Source of the DNA: Mimachlamys varia
Lineage: Eukaryota; Mollusca; Bivalvia; Pectinida; Pectinidae
Length of the DNA stretch: 64,000 nt
Direction of reading: 5' to 3'
Assembly (NCBI GenBank): GCA_947623455.1
Contig: OX392541.1
Span: 9,490,719 to 9,554,718, forward strand
Below the pieces are notes generated by a model. It was not told the origin of the DNA, made no database searches, and was given only the letters and a program-made list of their open reading frames with translations. Below, piece after piece: positions 1 to 12,174 of this stretch. Each line of letters opens with the position of its first letter. Position 1 is the first letter of the stretch. The position numbers and the translations under genes were made by a program.

Positions 1-1440
1 AGGAGGAAGTCCAAATCATATATCACAACAGATGCGGCCAAAAATGTCAAAACAAACAACGGATAATGCATTGATGCCAAAATCCACAATGGTTTTCCAG
101 ACATCAACCGGAGTTTAGCGCCCTCGTTCAACAATGTCATGAATGTATTACCCCCCACCCCCTTTATTTTTCCAGCATTTGCCGTTTTAAAACTAATTTA
201 AATCAGAAACTTTAGGATTTTTGTAAAAACAAAAAATGAAATGTATTACCATGTTTGAGAATGGAAAAGGAATGGAAACTACTGGTCGATATATTGTGTT
301 TATGGCTTGACCGATACATGCAGAGGATTTCTTTAATTCTCAATTTGGGAGGCGTGGTCGGGTAAGTAATGGAAATCGAATCTGGTCATCATGGTGAAAA
401 CAAGTGTTTGATCAACTGAACATCTACCAACAGGGACATGATAATTTGCTATATCTAGTTTTGTTATATGCTTCAGGAGTTTTGCATATCCATAAAAAAC
501 TGTTTATCATTAATAAAAAATCATTAAAGCTTAAGAATTATAATTTTTCAATCCGGGGTATATTATTATTACAAAAGAAGAGTATATATACGCGTGAACA
601 TAGTATGGTCTATATAGTACATGTAGCATGACTTTGGGAAAAATACAGGTAACATCTACCAGAACTTTCCCAGAACAGACTATATAATTGGTGTGCCGTT
701 CACGGTTCTCAAGTGTTTAAATACTTCTTTTGAAACCTCGAAATCGTGAGAGAAAGGAGAACAAACCATCAACATTGTAGTTTTGAATGTAACTTATTAT
801 GGCGGAATATATGTTGCTTTTTGTTTTCTTTCAAACACGTGCACTTTCGCACTGCATCATGACATTCAGAAGCAATATAATAAAACCATTCATTTGTATG
901 TTCTCTTGTTAGACTGACCATTTAAATCAGACGACAGGTATTACCGTTCTATTTTTCTGTTAATAAACATTTTTAGAACCAAACGAGATGTGAAATTTAC
1001 TAAGCAGTATAGACATTACTTACTGCTCCATTTTTTTCAATTTCACCAAAAAAAATGTCATATCCTTGGGCGGTTACAACCTTTAAAGGGAATAATGCCG
1101 TATTTTTTTATATACAAGAAACAAAAATAAAATTATGTTTTGATCGATCAGAAATAGAGATTTCTCCATGTGTCTCGGATGGTATACGTGTACTGATCCA
1201 TGCTAGTTTATCTCGAAGATTGCTGAAATGACCACAGGATCCGTCACAAGTCAATTCTGTTCATGATTTAAATCAACTTTTTAATTTCAGACTTTGACAA
1301 ATTACTTCAATGGAAAGTGTTTTCCTGATATACCTATATCATAATAATATTAAAACATAATGCCATCTATTCTTAATATCAAAAGAGCACATGCACATCT
1401 CGCATCGCTTAGCTTCACTTGGTTCATTTTTGTTTTACGT
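1..1440. other. Non-coding AT-rich stretch
   Basis: No open frame here has a recognisable protein signature, splice-bounded exon shape or codon bias. Short frames such as that at 404-631 look like chance. I see no element ends or clear repeats. Confidence 0.5.
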
Positions 1441-1454
1441 TCTACCACAGATGC

Positions 1455-1755
1455 TAAAGTTTCTGTCATTATATACGAAAATGTGTATATGTATGTAGCC
1501 TATCTAAATTCATCGGAAATGTCGGTGTTTCGTTTGAGAATTGCACGACAGCCTCACAACAAGTAAGTTATGTGCATTGTTTACAAATAGATGAGAAATA
1601 AAGTTTCTGTCAGTATATACAAAAATGTGTATATATATGGAGCCTATCTAAATTCATCGGAAATGTCGGTGTTTCGTCTGAGAATTGCACGACAGCCTCA
1701 CAACAAGCAAGTTATGTGCATTGTTTACAAATAGTTGAGAAATAAAGTTTCTGTA
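1455..1755 (+). repeat. 145-bp tandem duplication with an exon-like core
   Basis: Two adjacent units, 1455-1599 and 1600-1743, are nearly identical, and a third begins at 1744. Each holds a conserved core: an ATG (1519 in unit 1) opening MSVFRLRIARQPHN, followed by a splice-donor-like CAACAA|GTAAGT (GT at 1563). In unit 2 the donor dinucleotide is GC (1707). A third copy lies at 4321-4448. Similarity continues past the putative donor, so the whole block was duplicated and not just an exon. I do not recognise the peptide. Confidence 0.75.
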
Positions 1756-2296
1756 TACAAGCAAAGTACTGAAATACTGAAACGCTAAAATTTCAAACAA
1801 ACGTACATTTATGTATATTTCGACAGCTATTGAAGTGTTTTTGTTCTATGGGTTACTAAGTTTTGATATCAGAAAGTTTCAGAATAGGGATTAAGTAAGT
1901 ATTTAGAGTAAACCCAATAACACGCGAGTTGTTTAGATTGACGAGTTGTATTTCAAGCTACATGTACAATTTAGTACAGTGCTTTAACAATTAAAATATC
2001 ATTTTTTATTATAAATGAATATTGATCCATTTATAGGGAAGCGAATGTGTTTGTTTTGATATATGCACTTAAATAAACGGTATTAGTGTGTTGGACAAAA
2101 AATAAAACAAAGCAAAAAATCGCACCCGATATCCAGATGGAAATGCAAGATGACGATTAATTACGGGAGAATTGGCAGAGCCATATACTGGTTTGTTTCA
2201 ATAATAAAAGGTATGTTATTGTAAGGTAATAAAATATAGATGACATTGTATAAACAAATTATATGTACAAATAATGGAAATCATAGGGTATGAACA

Positions 2297-2331
2297 GGGT
2301 TGGGGAAGGGGGTGGGGTGAGGGGGTGGGGG
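2297..2331 (+). other. G-rich tract, possible G-quadruplex
   Basis: Six runs of three to five G lie within 35 bases, separated by one to three bases, in an otherwise AT-rich region. This meets the usual G3+N1-7 pattern for intramolecular quadruplexes. Nothing nearby says what it does. Confidence 0.6.
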
Positions 2332-2383
2332 TTACTCCCATAACAATATCATAATTAGGATATAAATGCATATTGTTTATATA

Positions 2384-2450
2384 TATAACCTAGTGATCGA
2401 GAAGGTTGATCCCCGGTGGAAGCGCACTATTCTCTTACCTGTTATAAATG
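2384..2450 (+). repeat. Partial SINE-like tail
   Basis: The segment with GATCCCCGGTGGAAGC followed by CACTATTCTCTTACCTG matches the B-box and tail part of the better copy at 2617-2700 (CGATTCCCGATGGAAGC, then CACTATTTTCTTTCCTG). The A-box half is missing or unrecognisable. Confidence 0.45.
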
Positions 2451-2598
2451 GTTTCCGTGGCCCTCCCTGTGGTGACAGTGGAGTTAGAATCTGGGGTGTG
2501 GTGTTCGGGGGTGAATACATTTAAAAAGGGAGGAGGATTAGTGTGGAAGATTTTAATTATACATAGGAATTAGGATCAGGTCGCCTTCTGACTTCGAG

Positions 2599-2700
2599 CT
2601 AAAGGGAATTTCCCTTTAGCTATGTGGTAGAGCGTGCGACTAGGAACTTGAAAATCGAGGGTTCGATTCCCGATGGAAGCACACTATTTTCTTTCCTGCA
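2599..2700 (+). repeat. tRNA-derived SINE-like element
   Basis: An A-box-like TAGCTATGTGG (2617-2627) and a perfect B-box GGTTCGATTCC (2660-2670) are about 33 bases apart, as in a tRNA promoter. No good acceptor or anticodon stem forms around them, so a SINE or tRNA pseudogene fits better than a working tRNA. The 5' side overlaps a perfect 21-base palindrome CTAAAGGGAA-T-TTCCCTTTAG at 2599-2619. A partial second copy lies about 230 bases upstream. Confidence 0.5.
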
Positions 2701-2719
2701 ACAAATGAAAACGGATGTA

Positions 2720-4320
2720 ATGTAGCAATTTAAACTTTTCGTATAATTTCATTCTATTGTGATTTCAATCTTTCTATGTCAAAATCCTAAATGGCTGTTT
2801 TTCAGCCATTTTGTTTTTCTGATCAGTTATAACATCAAAGGGCACCACAGTAGAGACCAAGGAACCTACATATGAAATATGAGAAAGATCCCTCTAGTAG
2901 TTGTCAATTAGTTAACAATCTTTCAATGCCTAAATCAAAGATGGTCGCCTTTCCGCCATATCGTTTTTACTCATCAGTATAATCAAACGGGCATAACTAA
3001 GCACAACGTGAAACCTACATGTACATATGCAATGTGAGAAACTAACTGAAGAAGTTTTTAACACAATAAAAAAAAACTCTTCTGGTTAACATTATCGTTC
3101 GGAGGAAGGTGAATGAATCATTGAAATATACGCTGCTGGTAGTTAGCACAATGGATATTAGATAAAAAATAAAAGGATTTGCAAACATGATAGTTCGAAC
3201 TATCTAATTTGTCATAAAATGTCACAGTAAACAGTCAAATTGTTGTTCCAAAAGAACGACGGCCTATTACGATATCTTTACCAAGGTGGAGAAAAATAAT
3301 GGTATGCAAATATGTCATATTCATTTACATCTCTAGGCCTAATTATCCTTTATCAAGTTCATTTACAAAGCAGGAAAAATTACATGTATTTTGGCCGTGA
3401 CCTATGTATAAAGGGCCACACATAATTACGGGAATGTACACCATAAAGGTTTTTGCACACCAAAGAAATAATATAAGTGTTATTTCTACTAAATAACTTA
3501 TATTGTGTCAATTGCTATGTACACTATACAGGTTATAGTAAAGTTTCGTTAAAACAAAATTGTGAACCTACAGTCAGGGACGTATACAGTGTATAGTGAT
3601 GTATGAAGCACAGAGAACGTAATTATAAAACCACGAACCTTTGCTCGCCATAGAAGTGTTTTGCCAATTCGTATGTACATTATGCAGGTTCTGATAATGT
3701 CTCATTAAAAATGTATACTCAGTACAATATTAAGTAAGAAAATCGATCAAGTTTGTGCAGTGACAATCAAGGGAAGTAACTCGTAAATAACATTATCATA
3801 TCCAGAGAGCGGGTTTTCATTGCAATTACGAATTAATACTTCCGACCGACAAATTGGACAAGTATTTTGGTTTACGCACATGTATAAGGTAATATAACAT
3901 TGAAATCAAAATCAGTGTATTTGGCTATTCGCGAATATATAAGCAAAGTACACCATGCCAGGAATTCCGCGACCCGTATACGAGTGTCAAGCACAGAGAG
4001 GTATAGCACGAATGTGTGTATACACGCGAGAGGTCAGCCAGCAACAGAGACGTAATATTTAAATGAGCCGTGGGAATGAAAAACTGATTTCTTTTTTACA
4101 AATCGCACACAGATTATTAAAGTCATCAAAATTATTAACAATACCATGGGAACAGCATTTCCTGTTAGGTTTAGGCTTTCAAATAGTTCAGATATCATGA
4201 GATTGGTACAACTCTAGCAATTCAAGCTTTTCCGGAGCGGGAGGGAAAAAAATGACATGGGTCAAAGGTCACAGAATAGTGGCAGCAATAGACGCAAAAA
4301 CTACTCGTAGTTTTAGCGCT
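2720..4320. other. Non-coding stretch
   Basis: AT-rich with no supported gene. It contains isolated short repeats shared with other parts of the window, such as CAGGGACGTATA near 3575. I see no exon or element ends. Confidence 0.45.
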
Positions 4321-4448
4321 AAAAATTTGTATATATATGGAGCCAATCTAAATTCATCGAAAATGTCGGTGTTTCGCCTGAGAATTGCACGACAGCCTCA
4401 CAACAAGTAAGTTATGTGCATTGTTAACAAATCGTTGAGAAATAACGT
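4321..4448 (+). repeat. Dispersed third copy of the 145-bp exon-like repeat
   Basis: Matches units 1455-1599 and 1600-1743 over about 125 bases, including the ATG of MSVFRLRIARQPHN and an intact CAACAA|GTAAGT donor-like end (GT at 4407). It carries a few substitutions that change residues upstream of the ATG. Confidence 0.7.
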
Positions 4449-4449
4449 T

Positions 4450-5340
4450 GGTATACTTCCATTACATTACTGTAATGGGCGGCTCATTTCACACATATAT
4501 ATTTATTATTTACTGACAGAAACTCAAGCAAATGTGGTCCTTCTAACAGCCAGCGTCATTTAAGGACGTGCCAGGTTTTGGGGATGGAGGAAAACCGGAG
4601 AAACTGGAGAAAAGCCACCGTGGGTTTCGAACTTGCAACCCAGAGGTTGAGGGCTGGTGCTAGAATAGCGGGACACGTTCACTCGGCCAAGCTTCACTAT
4701 GCTTTTTTGATGATTTAAATTATAATTCCGGATATTAAGTACCTATGTTTGACTCTAATATTTGTCATGCAATAAACAACAATGGAGAGAGATCGCTGAC
4801 ATCTTGTGTTGTTCGAGTCGTTCTTTACATGTTTGTAGCCTTTCGTTTTCTAACAGGAAGCCAGATAATATACGCACAGGAACCTGCAATACAAAGTATT
4901 GCCGACTTAGACATGTATCATGTGTACATTAATGAAAAGCGACTCTAATATAAACCCAACGATTGGACGTATATATTTACAAACCATGAAGGGGGAACCG
5001 TCCTGTTGGCGATACTGTGTACCAAATACACCCGTCTTCACCATTTTTGTTCATGGACAAAAATATGCTTAAAGCCATTTAATGTTTGCAAAAGGCACGA
5101 CCCGTTAAATTTTTACAATGTAAATGGCATATCATAGATAGTTATCAAAAAAGTGGATAGTTAAAAGGACTAAGTCGAGGGGAATTCAAAATTCAATATG
5201 GCGAGGGCGTTTTTGTGAAAAGTTCTTATCAGTATATTTCATAATAGATTATCAAAATAGACTATATATTTTGTAATTGAGATTCGATAATTTCTGCCAG
5301 ATTTTGGTACGTTTGTTTGGTGCACATGATATTTATTGAA
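4450..5340. other. Non-coding stretch
   Basis: The text around 4560-4640 (GTGCCAGGTTTTGGGGATGG and following) reads like an old interspersed repeat, but I see no partner in this window. No supported gene. Confidence 0.4.
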
Positions 5341-5700
5341 AGACGACGTAACATGAATACATGCTGCACCTTTTGAATTTAGTAAAAGATACAGTATGCC
5401 CAGGAAAGGAATTGAAATGCACCAAACCGTTGTTTCGTCCTCCTGGACTCGTCAGTGATTCTAGGGGCCAAAAATGTGGGAATCGAAATTCTCCAACTAT
5501 TGTAGAAGCAGATGGGCCAAGTGGGTAAAACCATTTAGCAGAGGAATTAAATGAGTACAGCATACTTTATAATCGTGTACTACGGAAGTGTGTAAATTAT
5601 GTACCGTGTCACTACTCAACTGAGATTAACTGTGGCTATGGAGGCTCCAGCAAACCTCAGGAATAAACAATCCACCAGCAGAGTCTACCACCTTCTATCA
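5341..5700 (+). repeat. Dispersed repeat R2, copy 1
   Basis: Starts at GACGACGTAACATGAATACATGC and contains the landmarks CTGCACCTTTTGAATTTAG, TTTCGTCCTCCTGGACTC and GGGGCCAAAA. It continues into CTCCAGCAAACCTC and CCACCAGCAGAGTCTACCAC. Copies at 12175, 13688 (reverse), 18644, 26090 and 26765 share these blocks. The family is non-coding and unclassified; the longest copies are about 360-390 bp. Confidence 0.7.
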
Positions 5701-6079
5701 TGAAAGATGACGTCATTTACAATCATAATGCTTTTTGTTAAAACTTAGTAACATATACTGTAACATTTACATCTAAACTTCACCTTGTCTTCACATATGT
5801 AAGTTAAAGTGTAATCTTTGTGCCATGAAAATAGCGATCCATGGAATATTTTCAACAGTGATACTTATCAGTTTAGTCCCTTTACGGTAAAGATACATAT
5901 AAGATGTAAGTAGTGTGCATTTATTTTGATATCTTATAAAGAAATGGCTGAAACAAATTGAAGCCATGTTACCAGAATGATATACCAGAGACGAGTAAGC
6001 CTTTGAGTCAAATTACTCAAATCTGCATCCGAATCGACAATCTAAACTTACTCACATCTAACAAATATAACCAGTTTCT
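5701..6079. other. Non-coding stretch
   Basis: AT-rich sequence between repeat R2 and the 6080 element; I see nothing in it. Confidence 0.4.
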
Positions 6080-6849
6080 GTGAACAAACTTATTTTCGGG
6101 GCGACTTAATTTTGCGTTTTCATATGAAACGAATATTTCGCGGCGATTTAATTTTGGGATAAATACGTCTAAAAAGACCTACATTATGTATGTACAGTAT
6201 ATTACTCCTCCAGTTGGCATACCCCTAGTACAGTACTCCTACAGTTGGCATACCCCTAGTACAGTACTCCTACAGTTGGCATACCCCTAGTACAGAACTC
6301 CTACAGTTGGCATACCCCTAGTACAGTACTCCTACAGTTGGCATACCCCTAGTACAGTACTCCTACAGTTGGCATACCCCTAGTACAGTACTCCTACAGT
6401 TGGCATACCCCTAGTACAGTACTCCTACAGTTGGCATACCCCTAGTACAGTACTCCTACAGTTGGCATACCCCTAGTACAGTACTCCTACAGTTGGCATA
6501 CCCCTAGTACAGTACTCCTACAGTTGGCATACCCCTAGTACAGAACTCCTACAGTTGGCATACCCCTAGTACAGTACTCCTACAGTTGGCATACCCCTAG
6601 TACAGTACTCCTACAGTTGGCATACCCCTAGTACAGTACTCCTACAGTTGGCATACCCCTAGTACAGTACTCCTACAGTTGGCATACCCCTAGTACAGTA
6701 CTCCTACAGTTGGCATACCCCTAGTACAGTACTCCTACAGTTGGCATACTTCTGATTGAAACTATTTCGCGGCTATTTATTTTCACGAATTTTAATCAAC
6801 CTCGAAATACGCGAAAAATTAATCGCACGCGAAAATAAGTTTGTTTACC
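6080..6849. mobile_element. MITE-like element carrying an internal minisatellite
   Basis: The two ends are inverted: GAACAAACTTATTTTCG at 6082-6098 and CGAAAATAAGTTTGTTTAC near 6830-6848. Inside each end the sequence continues as related inverted text (GCGATTTAATTTT on the left, AATTAATCGCACGCG on the right). Between them sits the 31-bp array 6204-6749. No transposase frame is present, so this is a non-autonomous element. I cannot fix a target-site duplication. Confidence 0.6.
6204..6749. repeat. 31-bp minisatellite, about 17.6 copies
   Basis: The unit ACTCCTACAGTTGGCATACC-CCTAGTACAGT repeats head to tail with almost no variation. The same variant (CAGAACTCC for CAGTACTCC) occurs at 6291 and 6539, exactly 248 bases or eight units apart, which suggests that a block of eight units was itself duplicated. 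Confidence 0.97.
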
Positions 6850-6854
6850 ATTTT

Positions 6855-7125
6855 CAACCCATTGAATTTGATGAGTTGAGATGTGTCACCTGGTGTGTTA
6901 ACAAGTCCAACTGTAAGCTTTTCCTCAATCTCCTCTACATATAGCTTCACAACCTGTCACATACACATCGCCCTTACACGTGTACACTGCCGGCAGCTTC
7001 CGGATACCAGATCCGGTTGCATCGGATGTAAGACTGTCTTTTCTATCCATGTGATCGCTTCAAAGACCTGACCCTTTGTGGACCTCAACTCATAGACACA
7101 CTGAACTGAAAACAGGGAAGGATAG
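6855..7125 (-). pseudogene. Exon-like fragment of unknown gene, probably decayed
   Basis: Read on the - strand, a strong acceptor (pyrimidine tract then TTTTCAG, about 7126-7145) opens a frame giving CVYELRSTKGQVFEAITWIE, then KTVLHPMQPDLVSG. A shift of one base there gives KLPAVYTCKGDVYVTGCEAI. Further on, EEKLTVGLVNTPGDTSQLIK returns in the first frame. The sense-like text in alternating frames suggests a real coding ancestor with indels, or several exons. I do not recognise the family; a beta-propeller-type fragment is only a guess. Confidence 0.3.
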
Positions 7126-7129
7126 AGTC

Positions 7130-7852
7130 AGGTCTAATGTGTGTCTTGGAATTCTATTCTCTGGTAACTTCATCATTTTATCGCCATTTTCTGACAGTGC
7201 CGTGATATTACAATGATGAACCTATAGAAATGATACAGGTAAGTAAAGGTATTTCCCTCATTATTATTCACTGACATGTATATCAATATTATTATCATTA
7301 GAAAGATGAGTCATTATTGACTATGTTTATTTGGGCCAATAGACGATGGCTATCACGGTGAACCTGCTACCGTTGTATTAAACACAACTGTTTATATTAT
7401 CAGGCACAGCTGTCGGTCTGAACATGCGATGCTCGGTTTTAGTAGAATACAATATCAGTCTATTTAACTTGTTTACAATTTCTTTTATAATCGAATTTTC
7501 ACAATTGCATTTTGTTTTAATATTAGGGAGTTTCTTAATTATACTTGAAATAATTTCCTTTTTTTATAATGCCGTTTTCTGTTTCCATAACATCATTAAG
7601 ATAAGACATATTTTCTAAATCAATATAATGAACGGTGAACTGATTTCTGACAACCATGTTTTAGTATAAACTCCAGTGAGTCCTTTAGTGTGACTGTTAT
7701 ATCTGTTTGTGGTTAAGCCCCCCCCCCCCATCTAAGACCCCGGTGTTAAAGCATTAATGCGTACTTGTCGTTGTTGAATATCATCTTATAATGTTCAGTG
7801 AACTGAAATTGGTCACATGTTTTTGCTGATGAATTAAGAAAAAAAACCTGAA
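7130..7852. other. Non-coding stretch
   Basis: AT-rich; includes a poly-C run near 7718-7728. No gene or element ends seen. Confidence 0.4.
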
Positions 7853-8190
7853 GGATACCATACCGTCAACAAAACCATAATATGAAATCGAAATTGATTA
7901 AACTACATTGTATGTGCAAATATGAGTCGGAGATTTAAACGAGACCCTTGTAAACGTACAAGAGAATATGACCAGGTGTTTCGGAATAGTAAGCGTCTTC
8001 TGCTTCATCGATGACACCTACCATGTAATTCTAGATCACATATAAAAAAACGTCACGTCAAGTAGACAAATTCATGAGCACATACAAGGATGAAGAATAT
8101 ATCTCGATGATACCAAATTGGCGACCATAAAGCTTGATCGTAGTTTGTATCAAACTGCATCTCCCGAAACCATGTGCCGTAAGAAATAAT
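7853..8190 (-). repeat. Dispersed repeat R1, copy 1
   Basis: Reverse copy of R1. Landmarks in order are CCGTCAACAAAACCATAA, ACCAGGTGTTTCGG, AGTAAGCGTCTTCTGCTTC, GCGACCATAAAGCTTG and ACCATGTGCCGTAAG. The same ordered blocks recur at 24645-25033. It carries no coding signal. Confidence 0.75.
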
Positions 8191-10420
8191 TTAGGGTAAG
8201 TCTTAGAATAACGGATTAACTGCGACTTTTAAACACCATAAGTTGTAAAAGCAGGGATGTAGCGATTAAGAAAGGAAAAGATAAAAATTGTCACGTTTAT
8301 CGTAAAACTTAGCACATGTAGTATACTGCCTAAGATTGTCCTATTTTAAGCAAAGATCGAGCTGATGTAGAAGAGTATGTTTTGTCCATGTTTTTAAGTT
8401 CAGAAGGGTATATATGATCGGCTAGGTCACCAAACTTCTTTTTGTTTAAAAGCAACACATCGTTGATATACCTGAAAGGGAAATTGAAAATTTGGCAAAA
8501 GTCTACACCTGTTTGAGTCATCATTGCCACATGTACATATATATTGAGGTTTAACTAGCGATTCACGCATATGCTTGTCCAGTTGTTAAACATCAGGTTA
8601 ACAACAACACACACATATATCAAAATAATTAAACCTTGATCGGTAAAAGCTAAACATATTTATATCAAGCATTTTGTGTGGCTTTCTAAGTTCAACTGAA
8701 AACATTTTTGAACATCATATGAATTATATTAACACACTTTTTGGCGTATTTAGTTTCCAAATTTTAGTTTTGCATCAATAATAATAATAATAAATGATTT
8801 CAAATTGTTTATTAAAATAAGCAAAAAATCTAAATTACAGCAAAAATAAGTTCATAATGGACTTTTATAGGTTATGTAAGTGTATTCGCGGTTGGCCAAA
8901 ACCCAGAAATACATTATTGGTTATTGAATGTTTAATTGAAATCTGATTTGAGTGTGTTATGGAAATCAGATTATGATTATACGAATTTCAACCGGAAATT
9001 TCCATTAGTACATGTACCTGAGATTAAAGCTCTTGAAAACTAGAATATAATCTACTTTATACTATAAACCCTTTCATTTTCATTGGACGTAATTCGTTTA
9101 TTCAGTGAAGCAAATTAACTCTTGAATTTTTTTTATAAAATGTCAAATCTTTATCATTATGTACTGTATACTTGGACTCGCTAGAATGGACATGTCCCTT
9201 GCCCTTATTGACTTTACAATAAAATCCAATTACCAACACGAACGCCAAAACTGCTTTTCGCTGACCGATGAATCAATGTATACAATTTACACCGATACGC
9301 TACAATGCACATATTACTTGTCCGGCATTGACTTTACAGCGAAAATCAATTCTTTTCTCTATCATCAAATAGGATAACGGTCATGAATGCAAAATCTGTA
9401 TTTTCTCAACGACAGTGGCTTGGACCGATGAATGCAAAGGTCCCAGGTCGTTCCTGACTGTAAAGTGAAAAATCAATAATCTGATTGATACTCCATAATT
9501 TTCACCTGTTACATGTATGTAACATCGGCACTAGCACTTTCAGACACTGAATCAATGTCTGGATTGAAGGTTGGGGAATAATTCATTCATGAAGGGACAC
9601 TACATCGAACAGTAGAACCAACATTTTTAGCTACCGGAGTAGACGGTAAGGTATGTTACATTTAATTGATAGTTATATATCAAGAAACTGAAATGTTTGG
9701 ATTAAATAGAAATCATCCAAAATACATTTTATGGCACCACTATAACATGGCCAGTGCGTATGCTGCTGTCCTAGACAGTCATAATCTCGTTTTTACCCGC
9801 TTACTCCTTAAAAGAAAGAGATATTGAACTGTAATTTGGTTTGAAGTTTTATTGTGATAGGATGCAGGTCCAACTTAACCATTTTTTGTTAATTTCTTTA
9901 AGGTTTACGGCCAATTTAATTTTGAAAATTTTGTTTAAATTCTTTGACCGAGATTGGAAAGCCTGTCGTTGGGAATATTAAAAAAGGTACTTCTTTTTTA
10001 TTTTGCTTGGAAAATTCAAAATTGTGAAGTTTTACAAATTTGGTGAACTTTGGTGAAAAGACAACTTGTCTTGATTGATAATTACTTCTTGAAAACTGGA
10101 AAAAATGGGAAGGATTAATGAAAAGTTTGAAATATTTCGGTAGATGAATATTTAAAATTTTTATTTCAATAATGTATAAAAAAAGAAAAGGCCGCAGGTC
10201 AAGTATTAAAAGTGATGTTAAAGGAAAATGAAGAGGAGTTCCGAGAAAACATCATTAGTTTTCTAAACAGGCAGAGCCAACACCCTTAATATACTCCCTA
10301 CAGTTTAGTGAAAGTTGAAAAGTTGTTTAAAATGAAAGAGTGTTCAAAGCAAAATATGAATGTAATGACACACCATGTGATTATACCTGTATATATAAAT
10401 ATAAATTAAACCACAATGTT
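8191..10420. other. Non-coding stretch
   Basis: About 2.2 kb of AT-rich DNA with a small AAT microsatellite near 8779-8793. The short frames at 8330-8530 (-) and 9159-9377 (+) have no recognisable protein features. Confidence 0.4.
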
Positions 10421-10421
10421 G

Positions 10422-10580
10422 TGATTGACGCTTACTCTTCTGGAACACCCGGTCTTATTCTTATGTACTTTTACGAGGGTTTCCATGTAAATGTTTCCTT
10501 TGTTCATATTTTGCCTCTAGTGTAATCGATTTTGAGTTCGGATTATGGTTTTGTTGACGCTTAAGTATTCTCTAATTTGT
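10422..10580 (+). repeat. Dispersed repeat R1, partial copy 2
   Basis: Forward R1: GACGCTTACTCTTCTGGAAC, CATGTAAATGTTTCCTTTG, TTTTGAGTTCGGATTATGG, then GTATTCTCTAA. The 5' half is missing. It accounts for the short frame at 10340-10525. Confidence 0.75.
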
Positions 10581-12174
10581 TTCGACACAATACAGCTGTT
10601 TTGTTCTCATAGGTCGCATCAGTAATGCTTTGGTCAAATCAGTGGTAAACCAAATCGTTCTGAACCCTGCAGAAATATAAGGAGAGAAGCTTAAAACATC
10701 TTTTTTATACGATTTAAAACATTTACGGAGTACGGTTTAACTTCAACTTAATGAACATTAGCAGCAGAAATGCTTTTCATAAAAGTTTGAAAGCAACTTA
10801 TGGCGTCATAAAACAAGATTGTTCAATGAGAGTCTTGTCGCTCCGCTTCGATTAACATGAAGAACGTCCCTGCGTCAAACGCTCAAATGACCAATTATTA
10901 AAATTGGCGCCATTTTTTTAACTGGGATGTTCCGCCAATGTCGTTTAAATGACGATGTATGTAAAACGAGTCCTTATTGGAAAAAATATTAATGAATTGA
11001 AGTATTTGCGTTACAGTGAAAATGTTAATATATTGATTGAATGTCATTTTTAACTTTCATACTGCTATGAAAGTTTAAAAAAATGACTTTCAATCCTTCT
11101 ATGAACCGTATCACAACTCTTTAGAGTTAAGTGCTATCTTAGAGTCTATCACCTGAAAGATGAACGTAACGCTTGCTGAAGAGCTTATTGATTTAGAAAT
11201 TACCGAAACCACTTCAAACTATACTTTAAGTAATTTGTATCCTGTAAACATCCGTTTGTAAGTATCCATTGCTATTTGTAAAACTACCGTTGATATTACT
11301 TCTTTGACACCTACAAATTATTTTAGGTATATGATTTAGCAATCAATTCAGCATATAAATTCTCAAAACACATTGTCTTCTCCATTAATCTGTTTTGGTA
11401 AAATTATTTCTTATATTTTTGTTTTTATTTAGTATATGAAATAAAATGTGAACTATGAATACAATATAATTCATAGATCACAATTTTGCTATGCATCGTT
11501 TATCTCAAATCCCTTATGCGAAATAAGGACATCCAGCTGCCGGCCGACCAGCGTTCAATTTTTAATAATCAGTGATCAGATTAAGCAAGGTGAATAGCTA
11601 CCTAGTAAATCGATGAAAATGATATAAAATATGTCTGATCAAAGTCGTGCGCGTGTGTAAATAGAGAGACCGGCATAAAACACGTTTTATTTACACATGT
11701 GTACTAATGATAGAGGATGAAAGATGACACAAAGTGTTATTAAAATACTGGATATGCTGATAAAACGCTAAGATAACAACGCTGATTCATGTTTACAATG
11801 GCAACGCGCTTAGCCTCAAGATATTATCAAGCTGCCTGTTTATATTATGAATATGATCTTACACCAATTTACGTTTCATAAGGGATTTATACAACAAGTC
11901 GTAGAATTTGTTTTATTTAAGCGAGCATCTGGAAAGGTTTTTTATAATTTATGATATGCATTCGTATAAAATAAAATGTGAACGTTTTTTTTTATCACAT
12001 TTTTAAAAATTGTGAAATGCATTCGTATAAAACGTCAATATTCACACATTTATGAAATGTAAAACACCGCCATTCCAGCGCGGAAGTCAATGACGTCATG
12101 TCCTAGGCGTAACAATTGAAACTTACAGCCAATCTAATTTTCGCAACGGTATATGTGACTAGTTAGATATACCG
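10581..12174. other. Non-coding stretch with small hairpins
   Basis: AT-rich. Small inverted repeats are visible, for example AACTTTCAT/ATGAAAGTTT near 11056-11080 and TGTGAACTATGAAT/ATTCATAGATCACA near 11448-11484. No gene supported. Confidence 0.4.
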
